Positions 1 through 9,175 of a DNA stretch of 29,946 nt are shown piece after piece. The stretch is from Campylobacter sp. GTDB lineage: Bacteria; Campylobacterota; Campylobacteria; Campylobacterales; Campylobacteraceae. The position numbers and the translations under genes are program-made. The stretch's first letter is position 1. Every line of letters starts with the position of its first letter. A model generated the notes under the pieces. It saw nothing but the letters and a program-made list of their open reading frames with translations. It did no database searches and was not told where the DNA came from. The DNA lies in NCBI RefSeq assembly GCF_020024835.1, contig NZ_JAHHTD010000013.1, positions 1-29,946 of the forward strand, in the 5' to 3' direction.

Positions 1-346
1 TGATTTTCAAAATATCAAGACTTTCTTTTAATTTCTTTTGAATATTTACTTCAAAAACATTTTCAAAAATCATAAAATACAAGATAAATTCATTAAAATT
101 TTTATTGATTTTATGTAAATATTTACTTTTTGGATCATATAAAAATAGATCTTTTTGAAGCTGAAATTTTTGATATAACCTAAAAAGCAAAATTCTTAAA
201 ATATCAAAACTTCGCATATGTGATGAAATCGATAATTTTATTTTTGGAGTTAAAGCTATCGTGTTTATACAATCATTATAAGTAAGAAATCGTAAAGTTT
301 TTTTATCAAATATGAAATTCTCAAGATTACCAATAACTTTTTTCAT
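1..346 (-). CDS. Hypothetical protein, N-terminal part (runs off left end)
   Basis: I read an open frame of 115 codons from an ATG at 346-344 to the window edge without a stop. The start reads MKKVIGNLENFIFDKK. The protein is rich in Lys, Phe, Leu and Ile, has no clear signal peptide and no transmembrane segment that I would defend, and I see no family motif. It lies downstream of perR on the same strand, across a 53-base gap that contains a stem-loop, so it probably has its own promoter or depends on read-through. Codon and base use look like the neighbours. I do not recognise it. The C-terminal end lies outside the window. Confidence 0.6.
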   Translation of the reverse strand, partial: MKKVIGNLENFIFDKKTLRFLTYNDCINTIALTPKIKLSISSHMRSFDILRILLFRLYQKFQLQKDLFLYDPKSKYLHKINKNFNEFILYFMIFENVFEVNIQKKLKESLDILKI

Positions 347-378
347 GTATTTAAACCGATTTCAATACAAGAAAAATT

Positions 379-397
379 AAAGATATTATATATCTTT
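379..397 (-). terminator. Stem-loop after perR
   Basis: A perfect 8-bp inverted repeat (AAAGATAT / ATATCTTT) with a 3-base loop sits three bases beyond the perR stop codon. Read on the minus strand it is followed by AATTTTTC, a short U-rich tract, so it fits a weak intrinsic terminator for the perR transcript. The stem is AT-rich, which lowers certainty. Confidence 0.45.
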
Positions 398-399
398 GA

Positions 400-816
400 T
401 TATTTATTTTTGCAAAATTTACAACCATTTATATATGCAAATACACCAAGATAATCAATAATATTTCCAATCTTTTTTTCAAGATTTTCTTGATATGTTT
501 GAAGTCCGCTTTCTACATAACATATATCTTCTATATGATTACACTTACTACACACGACGTGAATATGAGGATACTCATAAATATCATAACAAGTTTTTTG
601 ATTTGGTGTGTTAATTTCAACTACTAAACCTTGCTCTTTTAAGGTATTAAGATTTTTATAAACCGTTGCTAAAGAAATCGATGGATATTCTTCTTTTATA
701 TTTTCATATAAAGAATCTATATTAGGATGCTCATGACGCTTTAAAATCTTAAGAATACAAAGTCTTTGTGGTGTAGCTTTAAGATCGCAATCTTTTAGCA
801 TTTGTATAATTTCCAT
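400..816 (-). CDS. perR: Peroxide-stress regulator PerR (Fur family)
   Basis: A 138-residue Fur-family repressor: N-terminal winged helix (about 1-80), then a metal-binding dimerisation domain. The residues H30, D78, H84, H86 and D97 match in kind and spacing the regulatory Fe/Mn ligands of Bacillus PerR (H37, D85, H91, H93, D104). The last one is Asp, as in PerR, where Fur has Glu. C89/C92 and C132/C135 form the structural zinc site. PerR senses peroxide by iron-catalysed His oxidation and represses catalase, AhpC and iron-linked genes in Campylobacter (family knowledge). The start ATG is preceded by an AGGAG ribosome site at 823-827. It lies 78 bases after dxs, and in C. jejuni perR is also next to dxs. 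Confidence 0.93.
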   Translation of the reverse strand: MEIIQMLKDCDLKATPQRLCILKILKRHEHPNIDSLYENIKEEYPSISLATVYKNLNTLKEQGLVVEINTPNQKTCYDIYEYPHIHVVCSKCNHIEDICYVESGLQTYQENLEKKIGNIIDYLGVFAYINGCKFCKNK

Positions 817-839
817 TTATATCTCCTAATTTTTTAAGC

Positions 840-845
840 AGTATA
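840..845 (-). promoter_or_regulatory. Likely perR -10 box with AT-rich upstream region
   Basis: On the minus strand TATACT lies 23 bases before the perR ATG, which would give a short leader containing the AGGAG site. Upstream, 853-877 holds an imperfect AT-rich inverted sequence (TTATAAAAATATTAT on the + strand) that loosely resembles a PerR/Fur operator. Autoregulation of perR is known in C. jejuni; the exact operator here is inference. Confidence 0.4.
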
Positions 846-894
846 ACTATTTTTTTATAAAAATATTATTATATTAAAAGATATTTTTTATCCT

Positions 895-2724
895 TTAATA
901 AGTTTTTATTTTTTCACACAAAGAATTTGTATCAAGCCCTAAAGAAGCTTCGACTATATTTGTCTTGCCATGAGTAATGAATTTATCTTCATACTCAAAG
1001 CTAATAACCCTAATGTGCATTAAATTTTCTTTTTGTAAAAATTCCATAATCAAACTTCCAACACCACCTATTTTCGCACTATCTGAAAAAATAAACCAAG
1101 TTGTAGTTCTTTTTGCCAATTCTTTTAAAAGTTTTTCATCTAATGGCTTTGCAAATATAAGATCAACTAAGCTTGCATATCCTTCTCCTAGATTATCTAA
1201 AACCAATTTTGCTCTACCAACTCCTTGACCAAACCCTAAAAACACCTTATCGCTTTGACTATCAATTAAAATTTGTGCTTTAGCAAAACTTATCTGATGA
1301 GCTTTAAATTCATTATCTAAAATAAAATTACCTCTAGGATAACGAAAAGCAAATACACCTTGATGAAAATACGCATATTCCATAATTTTTTCCATCATAT
1401 CCTCATCTCTTGGAGCTGCAATAGTAATATTTGGCACAGCACTTAAAAAACTTACATCAAATACTCCTTGGTGCGTCTCCCCATCTTCGCCTACAATACC
1501 TGCTCTATCCATAGCAATAACAACATTTAAATTCATAATAGCACAATCATGTATTACTTGATCATAAGCTCTTTGCATAAAAGTACTATAAATAACGATA
1601 AAAGGTTTAAAGCCTTCCTTTGCCATAGAAGCCATAGAAGCTACTGCGTGTTGTTCAGCTATAGCTACATCCCAAAAACGATGCGGAAAAGATTCTATTA
1701 ATTTATCAATACCTGTTCCACTTGGCATAGCTGCAGTTACACCTACTATATTTTCATATTTATGAGCTAATTTTAGTAAAATATTTGAAAAAATTTCGGT
1801 AGCACTTTTTTTATTTACACCTTGTTTTATACTTTCTCCACTATTTATGTCAAAAGCACCAACTCCGTGCCATTTAGCATTTTTTCCTTCAGCAATTTGA
1901 TAACCTTTTCCTTTAATAGTTTGAGTATGGACTACACACGGCTTTTTTATGCCTTTTGCTTGATTTAATGCTGTGATAATTTCACTAATATTATGTCCAT
2001 TAATAGGTCCTATATATTCAAGTCCTAATTCTTCAAATAAAATTCCAGGGGTAATAAGTCTTAAACTTTCCTCAAATCGCTTTGCCATATATGAAGCACC
2101 TTGGGGAAAATATTCTAAAATATTTTCAATACGCTTTTTAAATTTCTGATAAAATTGAGTTGCCATAGCTTGAGAAAGATATTTTGAAATTGCACCAATA
2201 GGTTTTGAAATACTCATTTCATTGTCATTTAAAATAATGACACAAGGATATTCTCTATCGCCAAGTTCATTTAAAGCTTCATATGCTATACCTGCACTAA
2301 GTGCTCCATCACCTATTAAAACAACAGGTATGCGATCTTCATTTTTTAGCTGTATAGCCTTACAAGCTCCAACTGCCAAAGATATAGAAGTGCTTGAATG
2401 ACCAGCTATAAAATAATCACCCTCATCAGGTTTAGTGTAGCCACTTAAGCCTCCAAATTGTCTTAAAGTATGAAAAATATTATGCTTTCCATTTAAAAGT
2501 TTATGCGGATAAGATTGGTGTGAAACATCAAATATAAACGGATCTTTATTTACATCAAAAACATAATGCATACCTATAGTAAGCTCTACAACACCTAAAT
2601 TTGAACTTAAATGTCCTCCATTTTTACTAACAGCATCAATAATATTTTCACGCAATAAAGAAGCTAAATTTTCTAGCTCTTTAATGCTCATTTGCTTAAC
2701 ATTTAAATGATTAAAATCTATCAT
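895..2724 (-). CDS. dxs: 1-deoxy-D-xylulose-5-phosphate synthase
   Basis: A 609-residue thiamine-diphosphate enzyme that condenses pyruvate and glyceraldehyde 3-phosphate to DXP, the first step of the MEP isoprenoid pathway; cytosolic. Seen: the N-terminal His of the HQSYPHK motif (H69), the ThDP/Mg signature GDGALSAG starting at residue 138 and ending near the NDN at about 165, the central transketolase pyrimidine domain with the AEQHAV motif, DRAGIVGEDG, and a C-terminal domain. Length is slightly under the usual 615-620. Its ATG overlaps the stop of fliH by four bases (ATGA), so it is probably translated by coupling with the flagellar genes, an arrangement also known in C. jejuni. Confidence 0.96.
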   Translation of the reverse strand: MIDFNHLNVKQMSIKELENLASLLRENIIDAVSKNGGHLSSNLGVVELTIGMHYVFDVNKDPFIFDVSHQSYPHKLLNGKHNIFHTLRQFGGLSGYTKPDEGDYFIAGHSSTSISLAVGACKAIQLKNEDRIPVVLIGDGALSAGIAYEALNELGDREYPCVIILNDNEMSISKPIGAISKYLSQAMATQFYQKFKKRIENILEYFPQGASYMAKRFEESLRLITPGILFEELGLEYIGPINGHNISEIITALNQAKGIKKPCVVHTQTIKGKGYQIAEGKNAKWHGVGAFDINSGESIKQGVNKKSATEIFSNILLKLAHKYENIVGVTAAMPSGTGIDKLIESFPHRFWDVAIAEQHAVASMASMAKEGFKPFIVIYSTFMQRAYDQVIHDCAIMNLNVVIAMDRAGIVGEDGETHQGVFDVSFLSAVPNITIAAPRDEDMMEKIMEYAYFHQGVFAFRYPRGNFILDNEFKAHQISFAKAQILIDSQSDKVFLGFGQGVGRAKLVLDNLGEGYASLVDLIFAKPLDEKLLKELAKRTTTWFIFSDSAKIGGVGSLIMEFLQKENLMHIRVISFEYEDKFITHGKTNIVEASLGLDTNSLCEKIKTY

Positions 2725-3530
2725 TCATTTGCCATATTTTTAATTTTTTGCAAACGAGAATTTAAATTTGATTCTATATTTCCAGCATCACTAAGAATTA
2801 AAATACTACCTTTATTAATCGCATCATCAACGCTAAATTTTAAATTACTACCTTGTAAATGATCTTTTACATATTCAAAATCATTAGGATTTAATTTTAA
2901 TTCAATTTTAGTTGCATTTTTCAACTCTTCCATTAATTCTTTAGCCAAATTTAAGGCAATTATAGATGAATTACTCTCCACTTCTTTTGCAATAACTTCT
3001 TTTGCAATAACAACAGCAGTATCTGCTAGTTCTTTTTCATTTTTTAGTAAAAATTCATTAAGAGTTTGTATAGTATTATCTAATTTTTCAACACTTTTTA
3101 AATATTTTTCTCGCAAATCTGTAAGTTCATTTTCAAAACTTTTTTGAGCCTCTTCAAATCCCTCTTTAATGTATTTTTCTTTAGCGTATTCTAACTCGCT
3201 AGTTAGACGATTATTAAATTCAGCCTCTTGGCTTTCTATTTGCATTTGTAATTTAACAATATTGCTTGACATTTCATCAGTCTTTTTTAGCAAATCTTCT
3301 ACAAAATCTGGTTGAATTTGAGTATTTGTAGTTGGAGGGGTATTTTCCTCCTCTTGAGTTTTAGAAACTTGCTCATCTGTTTCAATATTTTTTGCCTGTG
3401 ATTGCTGATTTTCTTCGTTTAATTTAACATCATCATTAGAAGTCATCTCACTCATAACTTTAAAATGATAATCTTCTACAACGTGACTTGCGATATTTGT
3501 ATTTGAAATTACATTAGTTAATTTAGCCAT
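2721..3530 (-). CDS. fliH: Flagellar export ATPase regulator FliH
   Basis: A 269-residue protein with a Gln/Glu/Asn-rich, probably disordered N-terminal third, a long charged coiled coil (about 85-165) and a C-terminal FliH/HrpE-like domain (about 165-269, with the VIAKEVIAKEV segment). FliH binds the FliI ATPase and links it to the C-ring for flagellar type III export (family knowledge). Identification rests strongly on position directly after fliF-fliG. It follows fliG by three bases and overlaps dxs by four. Sequence alone is weakly diagnostic, as is usual for FliH. Confidence 0.88.
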   Translation of the reverse strand: MAKLTNVISNTNIASHVVEDYHFKVMSEMTSNDDVKLNEENQQSQAKNIETDEQVSKTQEEENTPPTTNTQIQPDFVEDLLKKTDEMSSNIVKLQMQIESQEAEFNNRLTSELEYAKEKYIKEGFEEAQKSFENELTDLREKYLKSVEKLDNTIQTLNEFLLKNEKELADTAVVIAKEVIAKEVESNSSIIALNLAKELMEELKNATKIELKLNPNDFEYVKDHLQGSNLKFSVDDAINKGSILILSDAGNIESNLNSRLQKIKNMANE

Positions 3531-3533
3531 TTT

Positions 3534-4562
3534 TTACTCTATCATTTCATCAGCTTCGCCCATTTGGACAAGACCTTGTTCAGCTAATTTTTGAACTACC
3601 TCAACAACTTTTCGTTGTGCTTCTTCTACATCTTTTACACGCACAGCTCCTAAAAATCCCATTTCTTCAACAAAAGCTTCAGCTGCACGAGTGGACATAT
3701 TTGCCATAAATTTTTGTTTTAAGTCTTCACTAGCACCCTTTAAACCTATCATCAAGTCTCGTTTATCAGCAACTTTTAAAACTTCTCGAATTGCATTGGT
3801 GCTAAGTTGAGAAATATCATCAAAAGTAAACATTAAATCTTTAATAGTAGTAGCCAATCTCTCATCACTTTGCTCGATATAAGTAAGTGTTGTTTTAGAA
3901 GCTTTTTGCCCTAATCTATTAAGCACTTCAGCCACTGCTCTTGGACCACCAACTTCAACTTTATAAGAAGTAAGACTTTCTAGTTTGCTCTCAAGCACAG
4001 CAGAAACTCTTTTTATAATAGATGGAGAAATATCTCCTAAATTTGCCATTCTTATTACAACCTCAGACCTTAACTCATCGCTAAAATATTCTAAAGTTTC
4101 AGCAGCCTGAGCAGTATCCATATGTGCTAAAATTAGAGCAATTGTTTGAGGATGCTCTTTAGTAATAAAATCAGCAAGTTGTTGAGGTTTAATTTGTGAA
4201 AGATAAGCAAAATTTTGATTACTTTCCATACTCTTAGTAAGTTTTTCTAAAATTTTACCTGCAATTTCAGGACCAAAAGTCCTAAATAAAATTTCTTTTG
4301 CATACTCCAAACCACCGCTTTTAAGGTATTGATTAGATTGAAGTAAAGTATAAAATTCTTCAAGCACTGCAGTAGCAACTTGCTTATCTACATTTTTTGC
4401 TAAAGCAATATAACGAGAAATTTCAGTAATAGCATTAATATCCATATGGGAAAATAAAACCGTAGTAACATCTTCTCCAAGTTGAATCAAAAATACAGCA
4501 ATCTTCTCTGACATAGAAAGATCATCATAAATCATTTTCTGTTCTTCGCTAAGCTTTATCAT
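3534..4562 (-). CDS. fliG: Flagellar motor switch protein FliG
   Basis: A 342-residue C-ring protein that couples FliM switching and MotA torque. Seen: the N-terminal domain that docks on FliF, the family signature EHPQTIALILAHM near residue 135, ARM-like middle repeats, and the C-terminal charged torque helix region (KRDLMIGLKGAS..., followed by MSTRAAEAFVEEMGFLG). Length is typical. Start ATG overlaps the fliF stop as TAATG, so stoichiometric coupled translation with fliF is likely. Confidence 0.96.
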   Translation of the reverse strand: MIKLSEEQKMIYDDLSMSEKIAVFLIQLGEDVTTVLFSHMDINAITEISRYIALAKNVDKQVATAVLEEFYTLLQSNQYLKSGGLEYAKEILFRTFGPEIAGKILEKLTKSMESNQNFAYLSQIKPQQLADFITKEHPQTIALILAHMDTAQAAETLEYFSDELRSEVVIRMANLGDISPSIIKRVSAVLESKLESLTSYKVEVGGPRAVAEVLNRLGQKASKTTLTYIEQSDERLATTIKDLMFTFDDISQLSTNAIREVLKVADKRDLMIGLKGASEDLKQKFMANMSTRAAEAFVEEMGFLGAVRVKDVEEAQRKVVEVVQKLAEQGLVQMGEADEMIE

Positions 4563-6247
4563 TAGATATCCTTCTCACCAAATTCTGCTTCATTTTCAAT
4601 AAGTTTTTGCAACAATAAAGCCACCTCTTCTGACTTTTCATTTGCCACGCCTCTTAATTTTTCAAGCAATACATCATATTGTAATGAATCTTCATCAATG
4701 TTATCGCCAAAACCAAGTTGTTCTTCAACTTTTTTACGAGCAGCATTAAATTTCTCAATAGCATCTTCAGCATCATCGATAAACTGCCCTTCTTTTCCTT
4801 CTTTTTCTTCTTCAAGTTTAATATCTGCAAGCATTTTTTGTGAAAATGGCACAATAACTTTCTTGTAAAAAATAAAAAGCAAAAATGCAGCAAAAAAATA
4901 CTTAACAGGTGGTATAAATGGTTCAACAAATTTATTATAAAAAGTTTGCACCTTATCTTCAGCTTTAGCAGTTTTATGAAATTCTAAATTATCAACCTCG
5001 ACTGCATCGCCTCTAGCAAGATTAAAACCTATAGCACCCTTAGTTAAATTTTCAATAGCTTGAATTTCTTTATCACTTAAAGAAACATATTCATTGGTAA
5101 TATTTCCTTTATCATCGGTAATAGCCTTGTATTTTCCATCAACAACAACAGCAGCTGAAATTCTTTTTATTGTTGCAAATTGCTTAGTTGTATTTGTAAT
5201 TTTCTTTGAAATTTCATTATTAGTTGTAGTTTGATTTTTCGTATAAATTTCACGTGAACCTTTATCATCTAAACCTTCTACCGGTCCAATATTTGAAATA
5301 GCACCAGGAACACCTTGAATTTCTTTATCTTTAAATCCTTCTTTATGCTCTTCTAATGTTTGCTCACTACGCACGACAGTGTTAGGATCATAGACCTCGC
5401 TTTGGGATTGTTCTTTTGAAAAATCATAATCAATACTAACTTTTGCAACTACCCTATCATAACCTCCGGCAAAAGGAGCAATTGCTGCTACAATCTTTTG
5501 TTCTAATTCATATTCTTGATCTCTTTTATATTTTATCTGTGCTGCTATTAAATCATCTGCAAAGCCTTCTTCATCATCAAGAGGAATACCCTTTTGATCC
5601 ATAATCTTCACATTCTCTGGAGTAAGCTTTGTAACTGAAGATGCAATTAAATTTTTAATCCCCATAATTTGCTTTTTATTTAGTTTCAAACCATCTTTAA
5701 CGGTTAAAGCAACAGAGGCAGTAGGTGGAACTTGCTGTTGAGTAAAAAGAGTATCTTTTGCAAATGCAATATGCACTGTGGCACTATGTATTGGCTCTAA
5801 ACTTTCTATAGTCCTTGCTAATTCACCTTCTAATGCTCTTTGATATTTTACTTTTTGCTCAGCTTCTGTCGCTCCAAATTCTTGCTTATCAAAAAGCTCA
5901 AATCCTACTTTATTATCCTTTGGTAATAACCCCGCAGAAGCTATAGCTAAACGCTGTTTATAAACTTGATCATTAGGCACTAAAATAGTTCCTTCATTAC
6001 GCAAAATATAAGGCACACCATTTTTCTCAAGTTGAGTTACAATCATAGCTGAATCACTAGTATTAGCATTTTCAAATAACACAGAATAGCCAGCATCATT
6101 AGCTATACTAGAACCACTTTTAAATAAAGTTAAAAAAACTAAAAATCCAACAACTACAACAATAGAAGCAGCAATAATAATACGCTGTTTTAAACTCAAA
6201 TTCTGATAAAGCTGTCCCACTTGGTGCAGCATAGTTTTATAATCCAT
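4562..6247 (-). CDS. fliF: Flagellar MS-ring protein FliF
   Basis: A 561-residue inner-membrane ring protein. Seen: an N-terminal transmembrane segment (about 22-44), the periplasmic ring-building YscJ-like domain (with the LARTIESLEPIHSATVHIA stretch), the FliF-specific middle domain, a second transmembrane segment (about 440-462) and an acidic cytoplasmic tail that binds FliG. The start ATG is preceded by an AGGGAT ribosome site. It begins only 14 bases after hisC, so in this window no separate flagellar promoter fits between them unless it lies inside hisC. Confidence 0.96.
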   Translation of the reverse strand: MDYKTMLHQVGQLYQNLSLKQRIIIAASIVVVVGFLVFLTLFKSGSSIANDAGYSVLFENANTSDSAMIVTQLEKNGVPYILRNEGTILVPNDQVYKQRLAIASAGLLPKDNKVGFELFDKQEFGATEAEQKVKYQRALEGELARTIESLEPIHSATVHIAFAKDTLFTQQQVPPTASVALTVKDGLKLNKKQIMGIKNLIASSVTKLTPENVKIMDQKGIPLDDEEGFADDLIAAQIKYKRDQEYELEQKIVAAIAPFAGGYDRVVAKVSIDYDFSKEQSQSEVYDPNTVVRSEQTLEEHKEGFKDKEIQGVPGAISNIGPVEGLDDKGSREIYTKNQTTTNNEISKKITNTTKQFATIKRISAAVVVDGKYKAITDDKGNITNEYVSLSDKEIQAIENLTKGAIGFNLARGDAVEVDNLEFHKTAKAEDKVQTFYNKFVEPFIPPVKYFFAAFLLFIFYKKVIVPFSQKMLADIKLEEEKEGKEGQFIDDAEDAIEKFNAARKKVEEQLGFGDNIDEDSLQYDVLLEKLRGVANEKSEEVALLLQKLIENEAEFGEKDI

Positions 6248-6261
6248 CTAATCCCTATAAA

Positions 6262-7353
6262 CTAAAAAATTTGTAAAAATTCCTCAAAAAACCTTGAATT
6301 TTCGTATTCTATACCTATGCTTATACGCACAGCATTTAAACCATAGCTTTGTAAATTTCTTATTATTATACCTTTTTTAAGCAATTTTTCAGATAAATCT
6401 GTGCTATTTTTTTTATCAAAGAAATAAGTAATAAAATTTGTATAACTTTCTATATATGAAATTCCATTTTCTTTTGCAAATTCTTCATAAAGCTTCATCT
6501 GTAAAAAATTATTTTTCAAAGTTTTGCTAATAAATTCCTCATCACTTAAAGCCGCAAATGCAGCTTTTAAACTCAAATTTGTAACATTAAATGGTGCTCT
6601 TAATTTATAAAAAGCGTCAATAATTTCTTGTGAAGCTATACCATAACCAACTCTCATACCACCTAGACCATAAAGTTTTGAAAAAGTTCCTAAATATAAA
6701 GTATTATTAAATTTTAAAATTAATTCTTGAGGATTAATAAATTTATTTTTATCCTTAAAACTTGCATACTCATTATATGCTCCATCAATCACAACTAAAC
6801 AATCTTTATCAATCTTTTTTATAAATTCAAAAACATCTTTTCCATCTAGACATTCCCCTAAAGGATTATTAGGTAAGCATAGAAAAATTACCTTAATCTC
6901 ATTTTTATGCTTTTCATATAGGCTATATAATTGATCTAAATTATGTGTTAAACTTTGAGTCTTATAAATTTTTGCACCTACTTGCTTTGCATAAATTTCA
7001 TACATAGCAAAACTTACTCCGCATTGCAAATAAGCCTTAGTGTGATCAAGTTTTGCATGGACAGCATATTCTATAATTTGATCACTCCCACTTCCTATAA
7101 TGATATTTTCATTTAAAACATTAAATTTATTTGCTAAAGCTTGTTTTAATTCACTCATAGTATCATCTGGATAAAGGTGTGCTAAATGTGCATTTTTTAC
7201 AATAGCTTCTTTTGCTTTCAAACTTGTGCCATAAGGATTTTCATTACTAGCTAGTTTAATAACTTCTTTTAAATTAAATTCTTTAGCAATTAAATCAATA
7301 TCTTTTCCACTTTCATAAGTTTTAATTGCTTCTAAAAAAGGATTAAATCTCAT
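6262..7353 (-). CDS. hisC: Histidinol-phosphate aminotransferase
   Basis: A class-I/II PLP aminotransferase that converts imidazole-acetol phosphate to histidinol phosphate in histidine synthesis; may also act on aromatic keto acids. Seen: SNENPYG near the N-terminus, LCLPNNPLGE, the D/Y pair in IDGAYNEY, and the PLP lysine in TFSKLYGLGG. I chose the ATG at 7353 (protein MRFNPFLEAIK..., 363 residues) because an AGGAG ribosome site lies seven bases upstream. The frame stays open to an ATG at 7380 but that start lacks such a site and would add nine non-conserved residues. It overlaps the end of pheA by 11 bases, as expected for coupled aromatic/histidine genes. Confidence 0.94.
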   Translation of the reverse strand: MRFNPFLEAIKTYESGKDIDLIAKEFNLKEVIKLASNENPYGTSLKAKEAIVKNAHLAHLYPDDTMSELKQALANKFNVLNENIIIGSGSDQIIEYAVHAKLDHTKAYLQCGVSFAMYEIYAKQVGAKIYKTQSLTHNLDQLYSLYEKHKNEIKVIFLCLPNNPLGECLDGKDVFEFIKKIDKDCLVVIDGAYNEYASFKDKNKFINPQELILKFNNTLYLGTFSKLYGLGGMRVGYGIASQEIIDAFYKLRAPFNVTNLSLKAAFAALSDEEFISKTLKNNFLQMKLYEEFAKENGISYIESYTNFITYFFDKKNSTDLSEKLLKKGIIIRNLQSYGLNAVRISIGIEYENSRFFEEFLQIF

Positions 7354-8416
7354 TATTTTCTCCTGATAAATACGAACCAAGCCATTGTATATAATTAGCT
7401 TTTTTTAAAACTCTTTGGATATTATCATCATCAATATGTCCTTCAAAATCTATAAAAAAACTATGAATAAATTCTCTTGTTTTTATAGGACGTGATTCTA
7501 ATTTTGTGAGATTAACACCTTCTTTTTTAAATTCATATAATAAATCGCTAAGACCACCTGGTTTGTGTGCAGTATGGGCTAAAATAGAAGTTTTGCAATT
7601 ATTCATTTGTGGTAATTTTATATCACTTAATATTAAAAATCTCGTGCGATTTGCTAAATTATCTTCAATCCTTTCAAACAAAATAGGAATATTATAAAGT
7701 TTAGCTGCTATTTTAGAGCAAATTGCAGCTGATTTTGTGTCTATAGATGCTAAATAAGCTGCGTTGGCAGTGGATTTACTAGCTATAAATTCAACTTCAT
7801 TTAAATCATGACTTTCTAAAAAATTTTTACATTGATTATAGCCTTGAGGATGAGAATAAATTCGTTTAATTTCCTTTAAATTTTCACTCACACTTACAAA
7901 AGAATGATGTATATCCATATAAAGTTCTGCAAAAATTTTAATTTCTTCATATTTGCCTAAACAATCAAGTGTTACACCAACAGCACCTGCGGTATTATTT
8001 TCTATAGGGACAACACCATATTTAGCTTCCTTGTGGATTAGTTCTTTAAAAACATCTTCTATATTTGCTAATGCAATATAACGACTCATAGCACCAAAAC
8101 GACTTCTAGCAGCTTGATGTGTATAACTACCCTCAGGTCCTAAATAAGCAACACTTTGAGGCATTTCTAAATTTCTTGAAACAGCAAAAATTTCTTGATA
8201 AATAGCCTCAATAGCATTTTGATTTAATGAGTCATAATTTTTATTTTTAAGTCTATTAATAATAGCTCTTTCGCGTTCTGGCCTGTAAATACTCCCGCCT
8301 ATTTTTTGCTTAATTTCACCTATATTTTTTACACAAAACATTCTTTCATTAAGCAAATTTAGTATTTTATCATCAATATCATCAACTTTACTTCTTAATA
8401 TTTCTATTTCTTTCAT
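7343..8416 (-). CDS. pheA: Bifunctional chorismate mutase / prephenate dehydratase
   Basis: A 357-residue P-protein of phenylalanine synthesis: chorismate to prephenate to phenylpyruvate. Domains: AroQ chorismate mutase (about 1-85, with LRSKVDDIDDKIL and RPERERAII), prephenate dehydratase (about 90-270, with AYLGPEGSYTHQAA and the TRF motif in NRTRFLIL), and a C-terminal ACT domain (about 278-350, with LTKLESRPIK) that binds phenylalanine for feedback inhibition. ATG overlaps the stop of the upstream HAD gene (ATGA). Confidence 0.96.
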   Translation of the reverse strand: MKEIEILRSKVDDIDDKILNLLNERMFCVKNIGEIKQKIGGSIYRPERERAIINRLKNKNYDSLNQNAIEAIYQEIFAVSRNLEMPQSVAYLGPEGSYTHQAARSRFGAMSRYIALANIEDVFKELIHKEAKYGVVPIENNTAGAVGVTLDCLGKYEEIKIFAELYMDIHHSFVSVSENLKEIKRIYSHPQGYNQCKNFLESHDLNEVEFIASKSTANAAYLASIDTKSAAICSKIAAKLYNIPILFERIEDNLANRTRFLILSDIKLPQMNNCKTSILAHTAHKPGGLSDLLYEFKKEGVNLTKLESRPIKTREFIHSFFIDFEGHIDDDNIQRVLKKANYIQWLGSYLSGENNEI

Positions 8417-9174
8417 ACAAACCTCGATATATAATACTCTTTAATATTATCATATACAAAATTTAACTTAGTTAAGTCCAATCCTTTAGTATCTGAAATT
8501 TTACCACTTAAAACTAAAGATGTTTGCATACCAAGCTCATAAGCACCTAGCAAATCTCCTTTATAATCATCACTAATAATCATAACATCATTAAATTCTA
8601 CTTCTGAAATTTGAGTTTTTAATAAGTCCAAAGCACTAGTATAAAAAGCTTTACTCGGCTTACCTATGATAGTATATTGAAAATCATAAGAATTTTTTAA
8701 CATAGCCATAATGCTACCAACACCAGGATAAAGACGATGATTTTTTTTATAAATACTACCCTCGTGCATAGCAATTGCTTTAATCCCGTGTTTTATATAT
8801 TCATTCATATAGGCAAAATCTTCAAATTTAAATTTATCATAACTAGCTACTAAAAAAGCTTGTGGATTTTTAAAGTCAATCTCATAACCTAGTATTTCAA
8901 GACTATCTAAGAATTCTTTTGAACCAAAAGCTGCTATTTTACATGGTTTTAAATAATCTTTTAAAACGCATAATGGATCAATATAAGCATTGTCTTTGAT
9001 TTCAAAACCTAAGTTGCGTAGTTTATTTAAAAAATCTAAATTTTTTGTATTATTAGTAACAACAACATAAGGAATTTTTTCTTTATTTAAAGCTTTAATA
9101 AGCTGTAAAGAGCCGTCTATTGGACTTTTATCTACATCTGAGATTAAAGTACCTTGAACATCTAAAAAAAGCAT
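8413..9174 (-). CDS. HAD-superfamily hydrolase, NagD-like
   Basis: A 253-residue HAD protein with the NagD/PGP-type layout: motif I at residues 5-10, motif II in VVTNNTKN, a cap of type C2 in the middle, motif III Lys in IGKPSKAFY, and motif IV in ISDDYKGDLLGA. Motif I reads DVQGTL, so the nucleophile Asp5 is present but the usual second Asp (general acid/base) is Gln7. That can weaken or change phosphatase activity. Substrate unknown. It lies between lysA (one base between them) and pheA (four-base overlap), so a role tied to that operon is possible but unproven. Confidence 0.85.
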   Translation of the reverse strand: MLFLDVQGTLISDVDKSPIDGSLQLIKALNKEKIPYVVVTNNTKNLDFLNKLRNLGFEIKDNAYIDPLCVLKDYLKPCKIAAFGSKEFLDSLEILGYEIDFKNPQAFLVASYDKFKFEDFAYMNEYIKHGIKAIAMHEGSIYKKNHRLYPGVGSIMAMLKNSYDFQYTIIGKPSKAFYTSALDLLKTQISEVEFNDVMIISDDYKGDLLGAYELGMQTSLVLSGKISDTKGLDLTKLNFVYDNIKEYYISRFV

Positions 9175-9175
9175 A

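Noticed and set aside
4654..4929. A 91-codon minus-strand frame inside fliF
   Set aside because: It overlaps the transmembrane and tail region of fliF in another frame; its Leu/Lys composition is a shadow of that gene.
7354..7380. Longer hisC from the ATG at 7380
   Set aside because: The internal ATG at 7353 has a clear AGGAG site and gives the usual family N-terminus and length.
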